From an uncultured Collinsella sp. (GTDB lineage: Bacteria; Actinomycetota; Coriobacteriia; Coriobacteriales; Coriobacteriaceae), in the NCBI GenBank assembly GCA_937925715.1, contig CALAMG010000031.1, positions 1 through 64,000 of the forward strand: a DNA stretch of 64,000 nucleotides. The letters are read 5' to 3'. Below, piece by piece: positions 52,269-61,093 of the stretch; position 1 is the stretch's first letter, and each line of letters starts with the position of its first letter. Made by a program: the position numbers and the translations under genes. A model generated the notes under the pieces. The model worked only from the letters and a program-made list of their open reading frames with translations, did no database searches and was not told where the DNA came from.

Positions 52269-52859
52269 ATGGCCGATTCCATTAACTATCAGCTTGCCAA
52301 GTTCGTTGCCAGCTACGGCAAGGTTTCGCAGATTCCCGAGTCCACCTGCCCTGAGGTGAGCTTCGTCGGCCGCTCCAACGTGGGCAAGTCCTCCATCATG
52401 AACAAGCTATTTGGCCGCAAGAACCTGGTCAAGGTTTCCAGTACGCCGGGCAAGACGAGCAACATCAACTTCTTTGAGGCCGACGACGTGCATTTCGTTG
52501 ACCTGCCGGGTTACGGTTTCGCCCGTCGCTCCAAGGCCGAGCGCGACCGCTGGGCCGAGCTTATCGGCGACTTTTTCGACTCCGAGCGCAGCTTTAACTT
52601 GGTCGTCTCACTGGTGGACATTCGTCACGACCCCAGTAAACTCGACCATGACATGATCGACTACCTGCAGGGCAACGAGTTCAACTTTATCGTCTGCCTC
52701 ACCAAGGCCGACAAACTCAGCCGCACCCAGCAGGCCCGCCAAGCAGCAGCCATCAAAAAGCAGCTCAACGTCCCGGCCGAAAACGTAATCATCACAAGCT
52801 CCCAAACCGGCACCGGCATCGACGAACTAAAAAAGCGCATCGCCGAGGCCTGCCTCTAG
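52269..52859 (+). CDS. engB: Ribosome biogenesis GTP-binding protein EngB/YsxC
   Basis: GTPase (196 residues) for 50S assembly. G1 GRSNVGKSS (34-42), G2 Thr in STPGKT, G3 DLPGYG (78-83) and G4 TKAD. GACCAAGGAGTGTCC precedes the ATG at 52269. Follows mtnN by 38 bases in the same direction. Its end approaches the palindrome at 52891, which may stop its transcript. Confidence 0.93.
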   Translation: MADSINYQLAKFVASYGKVSQIPESTCPEVSFVGRSNVGKSSIMNKLFGRKNLVKVSSTPGKTSNINFFEADDVHFVDLPGYGFARRSKAERDRWAELIGDFFDSERSFNLVVSLVDIRHDPSKLDHDMIDYLQGNEFNFIVCLTKADKLSRTQQARQAAAIKKQLNVPAENVIITSSQTGTGIDELKKRIAEACL

Positions 52860-52890
52860 TCAGGCTGCAGCCCTTCAAAAGCTCCTATCT

Positions 52891-52942
52891 ATATCACCTC
52901 AGTGATAGTTATTGGTAAACTATCGCTGAGGTGATATTTTTT
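52891..52942. promoter_or_regulatory. Double palindromic operator / hairpin before the toxin-antitoxin-like pair
   Basis: ATATCACCTCAGTGATAGTT and AAACTATCGCTGAGGTGATAT form a 20-bp stem with a 6-base loop and a following T-run, so it can terminate engB transcription. Each arm is itself a palindrome (TATCAC-CTCA-GTGATA and TATCGC-TGAG-GTGATA), as expected of paired operators for the HTH protein at 53603. It ends 11 bases before the toxin-like start codon. Confidence 0.65.
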
Positions 52943-52953
52943 AGGAGGTCGAT

Positions 52954-53637
52954 ATGGAGCTTTGGCACGGGTCGGAGGTTGTTGTCGAGCATCCATCGTT
53001 GGATAAATGCAGGCAATTCAATGACTATGGGCGCGGGTTTTATTGCACACCGCATGAGGAAATGGCAATGGAGTGGGCATGTCGGACCGAGTCTGATGGC
53101 ATTGCCAATCGATATGAGCTTGATTTAGATGGCCTTGCGATTTTGGATTTGGAATCAGGTGAGTTCTCGATTCTCAACTGGCTTGCAATTCTGGCGAATA
53201 ACAGAGAGTTCAATGTTTCAACGCCAGTAGCACGCGAGGGGCTTCGTTATCTGCTGGATAACTGCCTGATTGATATTTCTCCCTATGACGTTATTCGAGG
53301 CTATCGTGCAGACGATTCCTATTTCTCGTTTGCAAGACAGTTTGTCAACGGCATGATCTCGCTCAGGCAATTGCAGCGCATTATGTTTTTGGGGGATTTG
53401 GGCATTCAATATGCGCTTATGAGTGAGCGTGCGTTCTCGGCGATTAAGTTCCGCGATTGGAAGCAGGCTTCGGGAGCTGAGTTTTATCCCAAACGATTTG
53501 AGCGAGAACAGAACGCTCGACGAAAGTACCTGGATACGGTAAACGGATTTGACTCTGATGGTGTCGACATTAGGGATTTGATGGCAGGGAGGGTTGATTT
53601 GAATGATCCAAGAGTTAACGGATCGTGGGCCGAGTAG
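52954..53637 (+). CDS. DUF3990-like protein, possible ADP-ribosyltransferase-fold toxin
   Basis: 227 residues, resembling DUF3990 proteins, which have an ADP-ribosyltransferase-like fold. Supporting block: MELWHGSEVVVEHPSLDKCR then DYGRGFYCTPHEEMAMEWA, i.e. the usual start Leu-x-His-Gly-Ser, a Phe-Gly/Tyr-Gly-Arg-Gly-Phe-Tyr strand and a following helix. A YDVIRGYRADDSYF segment follows. AGGAGGTCGAT is an excellent ribosome binding site. The next gene overlaps it by 35 bases and carries an XRE HTH, suggesting toxin (here) and antitoxin (next). Lower GC than its neighbours suggests acquisition. Catalysis is unproven. Confidence 0.72.
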   Translation: MELWHGSEVVVEHPSLDKCRQFNDYGRGFYCTPHEEMAMEWACRTESDGIANRYELDLDGLAILDLESGEFSILNWLAILANNREFNVSTPVAREGLRYLLDNCLIDISPYDVIRGYRADDSYFSFARQFVNGMISLRQLQRIMFLGDLGIQYALMSERAFSAIKFRDWKQASGAEFYPKRFEREQNARRKYLDTVNGFDSDGVDIRDLMAGRVDLNDPRVNGSWAE

Positions 53638-54301
53638 GACATACCCCGTCTACTACCTCGAGGACGCAATGAACAATCTCGGCGACTGCTTCGACTATGC
53701 CGTGAACGACTATGGAGCGGAAGGGTCCGAGGTCGCTGAACTCTTTTGCCTGAGCGGCGTAGCCCGTGAGTTTGAGCGTGGCAACGCATGGGTCGTATCG
53801 GGAAAATCGGGCGTTGAGCTATTCGCGCTTATCGCCGAAAGGTCGGGCTACCAATCAAGGCCGATGCCAAATCGAATCTACCGATTCGAAAAGACACCGG
53901 AATATTGGACAGGCTGGATATTGGCATACCTTCAGTGGCGCCTAGGAGAGTCTTTCGAAGACCTGCTGCATGTCGTTCCGTTCGATGCGCTGTGCAATAT
54001 GTATTACCCCTGGCACGAAGCCTCAGAGGAGCGTGTGGCGCGTCTTGTTTGCGATATAGCGAAGAAAACACCTCGTCAAACCAAACTCGCGCTAGCAAGG
54101 AAGAGGCTTAAGAAAACCCAGCAAGACCTGGCATACGAATCGGGCGTATCACTCCGCTCAATCCAAATGTACGAGCAGCGCCAGAGAAACATCAATGAAG
54201 CTTCGGTAACAAGCGTAAGAGCCATAGCAAAAGCCCTCCACTGCAACATCGAAGATCTCCTAGAGCCAGTCTTCGAATACAAAGAAACAAACGCAGCGTA
54301 A
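53603..54301 (+). CDS. HTH (XRE-type) protein, probable partner/antitoxin of the DUF3990-like protein
   Basis: 232 residues. C-terminal XRE HTH (about 160-220): LALARKRLKKTQQDLAYESG, VSLRSIQMYEQ, INEASVTSVRAIAKALHC. The N-terminal part (about 18-75) resembles small DUF3791-type domains found beside DUF3990 proteins (VAELFCLSGVAREFERGNAW and SGVELFALIAERSG), but that assignment is tentative. The ATG at 53603 lies within the upstream gene, so translation is probably coupled. The palindromes at 52891-52937 are its likely binding site. Confidence 0.72.
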   Translation: MIQELTDRGPSRTYPVYYLEDAMNNLGDCFDYAVNDYGAEGSEVAELFCLSGVAREFERGNAWVVSGKSGVELFALIAERSGYQSRPMPNRIYRFEKTPEYWTGWILAYLQWRLGESFEDLLHVVPFDALCNMYYPWHEASEERVARLVCDIAKKTPRQTKLALARKRLKKTQQDLAYESGVSLRSIQMYEQRQRNINEASVTSVRAIAKALHCNIEDLLEPVFEYKETNAA

Positions 54302-54439
54302 ACCATGCACATCTCCAAAGCCCCTTTCTAGCAAGTGTCCCGCCCCAGCAAGAGCCCCTACCAACAAAAAGCAAAACTATCAGCCCGGCGCCCCTTCAAA
54401 GCGTGGGTCCCTGTAGACATCCTCAGCAAAGGTAACGTA

Positions 54440-54568
54440 GGGACGGTCGGGGATGTTCCTTCAAAATCATTCCGCAGCGCGAAGGCCCCTTGTCCGTTGC
54501 TCCGCAGGAGCAGGACAAGGGGCCTTCATGCGCGAGGACGATTTTGAGGGAACATCCCCGACCGTCCC
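54440..54568 (-). repeat. Nested inverted-repeat element, family A copy 3
   Basis: 28-base arms (54440-54467, 54541-54568) pair with one G-T-type mismatch. Read on the reverse strand the loops are CGTCCTCGCGCATG and GCGCTGCGGAAT, and the inner hairpin is GAAGGCCCCTTGTCC/GGACAAGGGGCCTTC. An outer pair CTGTAGACATCCT/AGGATGTCTACAG (54410-54422, 54584-54596) extends it and overlaps the thrB stop codon. Confidence 0.8.
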
Positions 54569-54590
54569 GGACAGGTAATGGGAAGGATGT

Positions 54591-55472
54591 CTACAGGTAC
54601 TCGATTTGAGCGCCTTCCGTGTCGCACGTCAGAATATGCGTATCGCACTTGGGGAACTGCTCGCGCAGCTTGACCTGCAGGAACTTTGCCACGATGGTGT
54701 CGTCGGTCACAGCCATGAGGGTCGAGCCCGAGCCGCTAATCCAGATGGTCTTAGCGCCGCCGTTAAGGCAGGTGTCGCGCACGGCGTTGTAGTCGGGAAT
54801 CAGACGGCGACGATAGGGCTCCTGGATGCGGTCGTCGTTGGCGGCGGCAATCAGGTCAAGGTCGCCGGTCTCCAGGCCGCGCGTCATGCCGGCGATGCGG
54901 CCCATCTGCCACACGGCGGTGGAGAGCGGAATCTCCTGCGGCACGACCTTGCGCGCCTCGCTCGTGTGTACCTCGTAGGGCGGAATCACGGTAATAAAAC
55001 GCAGGCGATCGCTCACCTCGTAGCGCAGGCACTGGGGGAGCGAATCAGTCGGCGTAAAGGAGCAAACGGCACCGCCCAGGATGGCAGGGGCGACGTTATC
55101 GGGATGGCCCTCGACCTCGGTGGCAATGCGGACAAGCTCGGCACGGTCGACGGTGTGGCCCGTCAGCGCGGCGGCCGCCATGATGCCAGCGACGACGCAG
55201 GTGGAGCTGGAACCCAGGCCGCGGGCGACGGGCACGTCGGTCTGGATGTCGATAGCGACGGGAAAAGCCGGCTCGCCCCATGCGGCCAGCGCATCGACAA
55301 AGCTCACGTAGACCAGGTTGTTCTCGTTTTGGAATTCCTCGGGGCAGCCCGTGATGGTGAGCTTGTCGGCGCGCTCAAAGGTAAAGTGCGAGTAGAGGCT
55401 GACGGCCATGCCGAGGGTATCGTAGCCAATGCCCAAGTTGGCGCTGGTTGCTGGGACGGTGATTTTGATCAT
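54591..55472 (-). CDS. thrB: Homoserine kinase
   Basis: GHMP kinase (293 residues) phosphorylating homoserine for threonine synthesis. N-terminal KITVPATSANLGIGYDTLGM, ATP-binding PVARGLGSSSTCVVAG, and C-terminal WISGSGSTLMAV. ATG 55472 has AGGAGGACCCAC before it; the frame extends upstream without conservation. thrC lies upstream on the same strand, 201 bases away, with a terminator and an inverted-repeat element between, so thrB may have separate control. Confidence 0.93.
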   Translation of the reverse strand: MIKITVPATSANLGIGYDTLGMAVSLYSHFTFERADKLTITGCPEEFQNENNLVYVSFVDALAAWGEPAFPVAIDIQTDVPVARGLGSSSTCVVAGIMAAAALTGHTVDRAELVRIATEVEGHPDNVAPAILGGAVCSFTPTDSLPQCLRYEVSDRLRFITVIPPYEVHTSEARKVVPQEIPLSTAVWQMGRIAGMTRGLETGDLDLIAAANDDRIQEPYRRRLIPDYNAVRDTCLNGGAKTIWISGSGSTLMAVTDDTIVAKFLQVKLREQFPKCDTHILTCDTEGAQIEYL

Positions 55473-55486
55473 GTGGGTCCTCCTGG

Positions 55487-55598
55487 GCGGGTCTGGCCGT
55501 TTAGTTCGCTGCTCGGGCAGTCCTGGCTCGCTCGGAAAGCACATTAAGTGCTTTCCGGCTCGTGCGGAACTCGCGACGAACTAAACGGCCAGACCCGC
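55487..55598. repeat. Nested inverted repeat in the thrB leader (family A variant)
   Basis: Perfect 22-base arms (55487-55508, 55577-55598) surround an inner hairpin CGGAAAGCAC/GTGCTTTCCG. Loops are CAGTCCTGGCTCG on the left and GTGCGGAACTCG on the right; GTCCT and TGCGGAA match the family A loops. It overlaps the thrB ribosome binding site at its left end, so folding could hide that site. Confidence 0.6.
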
Positions 55599-55637
55599 TC
55601 GCATGCTCGTCATTATCCCGAAAGCTAAATAAAAAGA

Positions 55638-55664
55638 AGGTGCGCCGGCTTTCGCCGGCGCTTA
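55638..55664 (-). terminator. Terminator after thrC
   Basis: GCGCCGGC-TTTC-GCCGGCGC is a perfect 8-bp hairpin; on the reverse strand it is followed by ACCTTCTTTTTATTT. Confidence 0.85.
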
Positions 55665-55673
55665 ATAAGGGAT

Positions 55674-57191
55674 CTAGTCGGTGCTCATTCGTTTTGCTGC
55701 AGACTCGACGTAGCCGGCCATCTCATCGACGTCGCAGACGTCTTCGAAGCGGACGGGTTTGGACTCGAGCTCGGCGAGTTGGGCCGGGGCGACCGTATTG
55801 GTTGTCTGCTCGAGCACGCGCATGGCCTCAAAGTCGTCCTCGGGAACGTCGAGCCCCAGGGCGTCGCAGCAGGCGCGCGGGAACTTGTAGGGGCTGGCGG
55901 TCGAAAGCAGCACGCGGGCCTTGGCGCCCTCGGCGGGGGCGACCTTTTCAAAGACGTGATAGCCGCAAGCGGTGTGCGGGTCGATCACATAGCCGTTTGC
56001 ATCCCAGCAGTTCTTGATAGCAGCGCGGACCTCGTCCTCGCTGGCCCAGCCGCAGCCAAACACACTCTGGATCTTGGCCAGCAGCTCGGCGGGCACCTCA
56101 TAGCGACCAGTCTGTGCCAGCTGCTCCATAAGGCCGGCAACGAGTTCGCAGTCGCCATCGGACAGGAAATAAAGCATACGCTCCAGGTTGGAGCTAATAA
56201 GGATGTCCATCGACGGCGAGATGGTCGTGAAGAACGGGCGGTTGCGGTCGTAAACGCCGGTGGTCAGGAAGTCAGCGAGCACGTTGTTCTTGTCGCTGGC
56301 CACGACGAGTTTGGCGACGGGCAGACCCATGCGCTTGGCATAGTAGCCGGCCAGGATATCGCCAAAGTTGCCGGTCGGCACGCAGAACTCCACGGCATCG
56401 CCGGCCTCGATGGCGCCGGCGCGCAGCAGCTGCGCATAGGCGGCAAAGTAGTAGACGACCTGCGGTACCAGGCGGCCAACGTTGATGGAGTTGGCGCTCG
56501 AAAGCACCGTGCCAGCGGCCTCCAGGCGCTCGGCAAGCTCCTTATCGGCAAAGATGCGCTTGACGGCGCTCTGGGCGTCGTCAAAGTTGCCGCGGATGCC
56601 GCAGACGGCGACGTTGTCGCCCTCCTGCGTGGACATCTGCAGGTTCTGGACGCGGCTGACCTTGCCCTCGGGATAAAAGACGGTGATGCCCGTGCCCGGA
56701 GCGTCGGCAAAACCGGCGAGCGCGGCCTTGCCCGTGTCGCCCGATGTGGCGGCGACGATCATGATGCGCTCGGTGCCGCCGTCCTTGGCGGAAGTGCGGG
56801 CCATCAGACGGGGGAGCATCTGCAGGGCGACGTCCTTAAAGGCGCTCGTGGGGCCGCCAAAGAGCTCCATCACATAGGTCTGGGGGGAGTCAGCGCCCGG
56901 CGCAGCGTCGAGTTTGACGAGCGGCGTAACCTCTTCACTCGCAAACGTGCCGCGGTATGCCTCGTCGACACACGCCGAAATTTCTTCGGCCGTGTAATCA
57001 TTCAGTAACATTCCCAACACATCTTGAGCGATTTCAAAGTACGATTTATCTGCAAGCGAGCTGATATCGACCTGCTGAGTGCCAAGCTCGTCCGAGACAA
57101 ACAAACCCCCGTCGGGAGCGATGCCGGTGCGGATTGCCACCTTACTTGAGCACGATAAAGTGCGTCCTCGTGTACTATGATAAGTTCCCAT
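55674..57191 (-). CDS. thrC: Threonine synthase
   Basis: PLP enzyme (505 residues) converting phosphohomoserine to threonine. PLP lysine is Lys119 in FGGPTSAFKDVALQ, and AATSGDTGKAAL binds the phosphate. N-terminal YHSTRGRTLSCSSKVAIRTG and the NFGDILAGYYAKRMGLP block fit the E. coli/ yeast-type long enzyme. ATG 57191 follows GAGGAGCAGTG. Divergent from lysC with a 104-base intergenic region, an arrangement that would allow joint control of the aspartate pathway. Confidence 0.93.
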   Translation of the reverse strand: MGTYHSTRGRTLSCSSKVAIRTGIAPDGGLFVSDELGTQQVDISSLADKSYFEIAQDVLGMLLNDYTAEEISACVDEAYRGTFASEEVTPLVKLDAAPGADSPQTYVMELFGGPTSAFKDVALQMLPRLMARTSAKDGGTERIMIVAATSGDTGKAALAGFADAPGTGITVFYPEGKVSRVQNLQMSTQEGDNVAVCGIRGNFDDAQSAVKRIFADKELAERLEAAGTVLSSANSINVGRLVPQVVYYFAAYAQLLRAGAIEAGDAVEFCVPTGNFGDILAGYYAKRMGLPVAKLVVASDKNNVLADFLTTGVYDRNRPFFTTISPSMDILISSNLERMLYFLSDGDCELVAGLMEQLAQTGRYEVPAELLAKIQSVFGCGWASEDEVRAAIKNCWDANGYVIDPHTACGYHVFEKVAPAEGAKARVLLSTASPYKFPRACCDALGLDVPEDDFEAMRVLEQTTNTVAPAQLAELESKPVRFEDVCDVDEMAGYVESAAKRMSTD

Positions 57192-57295
57192 ATAACACTG
57201 CTCCTCGGATGCCTTGGTCCCAATCGGTGAACCCATGGTATCAGAGCGCGCAAAATAGGTTCGCAGAGGCTTTTTAGAAAGGTAACCTCCAGTCC

Positions 57296-58684
57296 ATGAT
57301 TAAGATTGCCAAGTTTGGCGGCTCGTCGGTCGCCGACGCCGAACACTTCAAGAAGATCAAGGCCATTGTCGACGCCGACCCGGCCCGCCGTTTTGTGGTG
57401 GTTTCTGCCTGCGGCCGCCGTTTTAAGGGCGACACCAAGGTGACCGACCTGCTCTACCTGGTTAACGCGCACGTCAAGTACCACGTGTCGTGCGAGGAAC
57501 TGCTCGAGGACATCGGCCAGCGCTATTTTGATATCGCTGACGAGCTGGAGCTCACCTATCCCATCCGTGAGGAGTTCGCGGCTTTTGCTGAGCGCGCCCG
57601 CTCGGGCGGTTACTCCACCGAGGAGCTCGTGAGCCGCGGCGAGTACTTCACCGCTCGCCTGATGGCTGAGTACCTGGGTCTGCCGTTCCTGGACGCCGCG
57701 ACGGTTGTGGCGTTCCATCACGACGGTACGCTCAGCATGAACCGCACCTCCGAGCTGGTGCAAGAGTACGGTCAGCAGGGCGGCTTCGTTATGCCTGGCT
57801 TCTACGGCGCGACGCGCGAGGGCCAGATTAAGCTGCTGGATCGTGGCGGCGGCGATATCTCGGGCTCGATCCTGGCCAAGTGCTTGGGAGCCGATCTGTA
57901 CGAGAACTGGACCGACGTCTCGGGCTTCTACTCTGCCGACCCGCGCATCGTGCCCGAGGCTCAGCCCATCGCCCGCGTTACCTACGAGGAGCTGCGCGAG
58001 CTTTCGTACATGGGCGCGAGCGTCCTGCACGAGGAGGCTGTGTTCCCCGTGCGCGAGGCTGGTATTCCGCTGGTCATCAAGAACACCAATGCGCCGCAGG
58101 ACCCCGGCACTATCATTAGCGAGACGGCCGATGAGGGCGAGGCGGAGCCCATTATTACCGGCGTGACCGGCAAGCGCGGCTTTGTCGCCATCAACGTCGC
58201 CCGCGACCGCACCAAGCCCCGTGTTGGCTTTATGCGCCGTGCGCTTTCGGTGTTCGAACGCTATGACGTTTCCGTCGAGCACATGCCCACCGGTGTCGAC
58301 CGCTTTGGCGCCGTGGTGCAGGAGCAGGACGTGCACGACTCGCTGTACTCGCTCGTGGGCGACATTCAGCAGGAGGTCGAGCCGCTCGAGATCGAGGTTG
58401 TCGAGGGCTTGGCGCTCATCGCGACCGTCGGCCGTAACCTGCGCGGTCGCGCAGGTATCTCGGGCCACCTGTTTGGCATGCTCGGCCAGGCCGGCGTGAG
58501 CGTGCGTATGATTTCGCAGAGCTGCGACGAGATCAATATCATTATCGGTGTCGAGGAGAAGGACTTCGACCTGGCGATTCAGACCATTTACCGTGCCTTC
58601 TCCGACGAGAACGGCATTGTGAAGGTCTCCGACCTGGAGGCTCCCGCGCCGGTCGATCCCGCCCTGGTCGCGCTCAAAAAGTAG
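57296..58684 (+). CDS. lysC: Aspartate kinase
   Basis: First step of the aspartate family (462 residues). N-terminal catalytic motif KFGGSSVADAEHFKKI; FYGATREGQIKLLDRGGGDI and YENWTDVSGFYSADPRI are the aspartate and ATP-binding regions. Two C-terminal ACT-domain repeats (from about 310) should bind lysine or threonine. GAAAGGTAACCTCC precedes the ATG. Not fused to homoserine dehydrogenase; hom is not in the window. asd follows after about 170 bases beyond a hairpin. Confidence 0.93.
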   Translation: MIKIAKFGGSSVADAEHFKKIKAIVDADPARRFVVVSACGRRFKGDTKVTDLLYLVNAHVKYHVSCEELLEDIGQRYFDIADELELTYPIREEFAAFAERARSGGYSTEELVSRGEYFTARLMAEYLGLPFLDAATVVAFHHDGTLSMNRTSELVQEYGQQGGFVMPGFYGATREGQIKLLDRGGGDISGSILAKCLGADLYENWTDVSGFYSADPRIVPEAQPIARVTYEELRELSYMGASVLHEEAVFPVREAGIPLVIKNTNAPQDPGTIISETADEGEAEPIITGVTGKRGFVAINVARDRTKPRVGFMRRALSVFERYDVSVEHMPTGVDRFGAVVQEQDVHDSLYSLVGDIQQEVEPLEIEVVEGLALIATVGRNLRGRAGISGHLFGMLGQAGVSVRMISQSCDEINIIIGVEEKDFDLAIQTIYRAFSDENGIVKVSDLEAPAPVDPALVALKK

Positions 58685-58757
58685 CGACTGCTCGGTAGAT
58701 TTTTGGGTCATGTCTCAAAAAACTAAGGCGGGGCGTTTCGTTTCGGTTTCGTTTCGA

Positions 58758-58793
58758 CGGGGCGGGTTTCGTGCCCGCCCTGTTCTTGTATAA
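58758..58793 (+). terminator. Terminator after lysC
   Basis: GGGGCGGG-TTTCGTG-CCCGCCC followed by TGTTCTTGT. Preceded by repeated CGTTTCGTTTCGGTTTCGTTTCG, an unusual pyrimidine-rich tract (58735-58757). Confidence 0.7.
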
Positions 58794-58857
58794 ACTGGCA
58801 ACAATAATCGGCCTGCTCGGCGTGCGGGCAAAAGCCACAACCTTTAAAGGGGGAAGC

Positions 58858-59883
58858 ATGAAACAGTACACGGTTGCTATTTTGGGCGCGACGGGAGCCG
58901 TGGGCACCCAGATGCTCGAGTGCCTCAACGAGCAGGAGTTCCCGGTCGGCAAGCTCAAGCTGTTGGCAAGCGCACGCTCCGCGGGCAAGACCGTTGAGTT
59001 CCGCGGCGAGCAAATCGTGATCGAAGAGGCTTGCCCCGAGGCCTTTGAGGGCTGCGACATCGTGCTCGGCGCTGCCGGCGACGATATCGCTAAGGAGCTG
59101 CTGCCCGAGGCCGTCAAGCGCGGAGCCGTCGTGGTCGACAACAGCCATGCCTTCCGCATGGATCCCGAGGTGCCGCTGGTCGTGCCCGAGATCAATGCCG
59201 ACGATATCAAATGGCATCACGGCCTTATCGCCAATCCCAACTGCGCGACCATCATCGGCCTGGTTCCCACGTGGCCGCTGCATCAGCTTGCCGGCGTGAA
59301 GCGCATGATCGTCTCGACGTATCAGGCGGCTTCTGGTGCCGGTGCTCCCGGTATGGCCGAGCTCGAAGCGCAGCTTGCCGCCCTGGGCCGTGGCGAGGAG
59401 ATTCCCGAGCCGCGCGCATTTGCCGCCCAGCTCGCGAGCAACCTGATTCCGCAGATTGGCGGCGTCAAGGAGGAAGGCTTTACCTCCGAGGAGATGAAGC
59501 TGCAAAACGAGGGCCGCAAGATCATGCACCTGCCCGAGCTGCGCGTGAACTGTACCTGCGTGCGCGTGCCTGTGCTGCGCTCGCACTCCGAGAGCATTAC
59601 GCTCGAGTTTGAGCGCGACATCACGGTGGAAGAGGCCCGTGCCGCGCTGGCTGCCGCTCCGGGCGTCAAGCTGGTTGACGACATGAGCGCCGAGGATGCG
59701 CACGATCGCTTCCCCATGCCGATGGATACGTCCGACCAGGACCTGATTTGGGTCGGTCGCGTGCGCCGCGACATCTCGAACCCCGAGGCCGCGCGCGGTA
59801 TCACCTTCTGGTGCTGCGGCGACCAAATCCGTAAGGGCGCGGCGACCAACGCCGTCCAGATCGCTAAGCTGCTCTGCGAGTAA
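58858..59883 (+). CDS. asd: Aspartate-semialdehyde dehydrogenase
   Basis: NADPH-dependent enzyme (341 residues) reducing aspartyl phosphate. N-terminal AILGATGAVGTQMLECL binds the cofactor; catalytic Cys129 in NPNCATI; active-site histidine region LRVNCTCVRVPVLRSHSES. ATG 58858 has AAAGGGGGAAGC before it; the upstream frame is not conserved. Together with lysC, thrB and thrC gives most of the threonine route. Confidence 0.94.
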   Translation: MKQYTVAILGATGAVGTQMLECLNEQEFPVGKLKLLASARSAGKTVEFRGEQIVIEEACPEAFEGCDIVLGAAGDDIAKELLPEAVKRGAVVVDNSHAFRMDPEVPLVVPEINADDIKWHHGLIANPNCATIIGLVPTWPLHQLAGVKRMIVSTYQAASGAGAPGMAELEAQLAALGRGEEIPEPRAFAAQLASNLIPQIGGVKEEGFTSEEMKLQNEGRKIMHLPELRVNCTCVRVPVLRSHSESITLEFERDITVEEARAALAAAPGVKLVDDMSAEDAHDRFPMPMDTSDQDLIWVGRVRRDISNPEAARGITFWCCGDQIRKGAATNAVQIAKLLCE

Positions 59884-59895
59884 GTTGACCTGTCC

Positions 59896-60025
59896 GGCGG
59901 GGGCCGGGCTTAGTTTTCAGAACGTCCTCGACCATGTGTGGCGCCTTGTCCTGCTCCTTCGGAGCCGCGGACAAGGCGCCACACTGGTCTGCGGAGTGTT
60001 CTGAAAACTAAGCCCGGCCCCCGCC
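59896..60025. repeat. Nested inverted-repeat element, family A copy 4
   Basis: Perfect 28-base arms (59896-59923, 59998-60025); left loop CGTCCTCGACCATG, inner hairpin TGTGGCGCCTTGTCC/GGACAAGGCGCCACA, right loop TGGTCTGCGGAG. Apical part shared with copy 3; arms unrelated to copy 3 and only partly like copy 1. Downstream (60026-60286) is G-rich intergenic sequence with no recognised feature before ogt. Confidence 0.8.
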
Positions 60026-60286
60026 TGCGGTGACGCTGCTGCGAGCAGTCTGCGATGGGGCCGTTGTTGGTTGGGGCCGCTGGGCTGATGTGGGGGCGCG
60101 TGGTTGTTGCGGGCCCTGGTCCCGGCGGCGGCCTCGGCGCTTCACGCCTGCCTCCTTGGGGGACTGTGGAGCGCGGATCGCAGCTGCGGCGCGTTGCGCC
60201 TGCTGCCTTGGGCAACTTTGGGGTCGATTGAGGTTGTCTGCACAATTCGCGGTATTATGTTTGCGGAGTTTTGAAAGGAGCCGCTG

Positions 60287-60865
60287 GTGGTCACGACGAC
60301 GTTTGCTTCGCCTTTGGGCGAAATCCTGCTTGCCGCTGATGGCCGCGGTTTGACGGGGCTTTGGTTTGAGGGGCAGGAGCACTTTGGCTCCACGCTTCTC
60401 AAAGAAGATCCCGAACATGTTGAAGGCGCCGATGCGGTTTCTGGTGCTGGCGGCATGTCTTCGGTGAATCCGACAAACGGTGTGGCTTCTTCGGTACTTG
60501 AGCGTTCTTGGGCTTGGTTGAATGCTTATTTTGCGGGGCAGGAGCCTCGGTTTACGCCGCCGTTGCATATGATTGGTACGGCGTTTCAGCGCGAGGTTTG
60601 GTTTGAGCTGCTTTCTATCCCGCGTGGCGAGGTCGCTACGTATGGTGAGATCGCCCAGCGTGTTGCGGCTCGACATCGTGTACCGGGAAACGAAGCACCC
60701 GTTGCGTCTCCCCGTGCCGTGGGGGCCGCGGTCGCGCGTAATCCCATTTCGATTATTGTGCCGTGCCATCGCGTGGTTGCCGCCGATGGTTCGCTCAACG
60801 GATATGCCGGCGGGCTTGATCGCAAGGAGTGGCTGCTTCGGCTTGAGGGCGCGTACGAGGACTAA
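60287..60865 (+). CDS. ogt: Methylated-DNA--[protein]-cysteine S-methyltransferase
   Basis: Suicide repair enzyme (192 residues) removing O6-alkylguanine adducts. Nucleophile Cys160 in IIVPCHRVV; RNPISIIVPCHRV and GYAGGLDRKEWLL are diagnostic; FQREVWFELLSIPRGEVATYG is the DNA-binding recognition region. GTG 60287 has AAAGGAGCC before it. A stretch at 40-70 is an uncharacterised insertion. Monocistronic. Confidence 0.93.
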   Translation: MVTTTFASPLGEILLAADGRGLTGLWFEGQEHFGSTLLKEDPEHVEGADAVSGAGGMSSVNPTNGVASSVLERSWAWLNAYFAGQEPRFTPPLHMIGTAFQREVWFELLSIPRGEVATYGEIAQRVAARHRVPGNEAPVASPRAVGAAVARNPISIIVPCHRVVAADGSLNGYAGGLDRKEWLLRLEGAYED

Positions 60866-61093
60866 CGTTCAAGCACTTTGCATGGCCAAGACACCCTGAA
60901 AGAACGAGTCGCCGTCCTTTCGCGGCCGGCATGCGTCCAAGCGCTCGGCATATGTGCCTTAAGTTTGGCTAAGCCCTATCCAGCGTTTTTAGAAACGTGC
61001 AGGTTGAGCAGCTAAGGCTGCGCTAAGGCGGCTGGCGGTGCGCTATCATCGGCAATATCGAAATCTGTATAGCCGCGCGCCAAAGGAACAACT

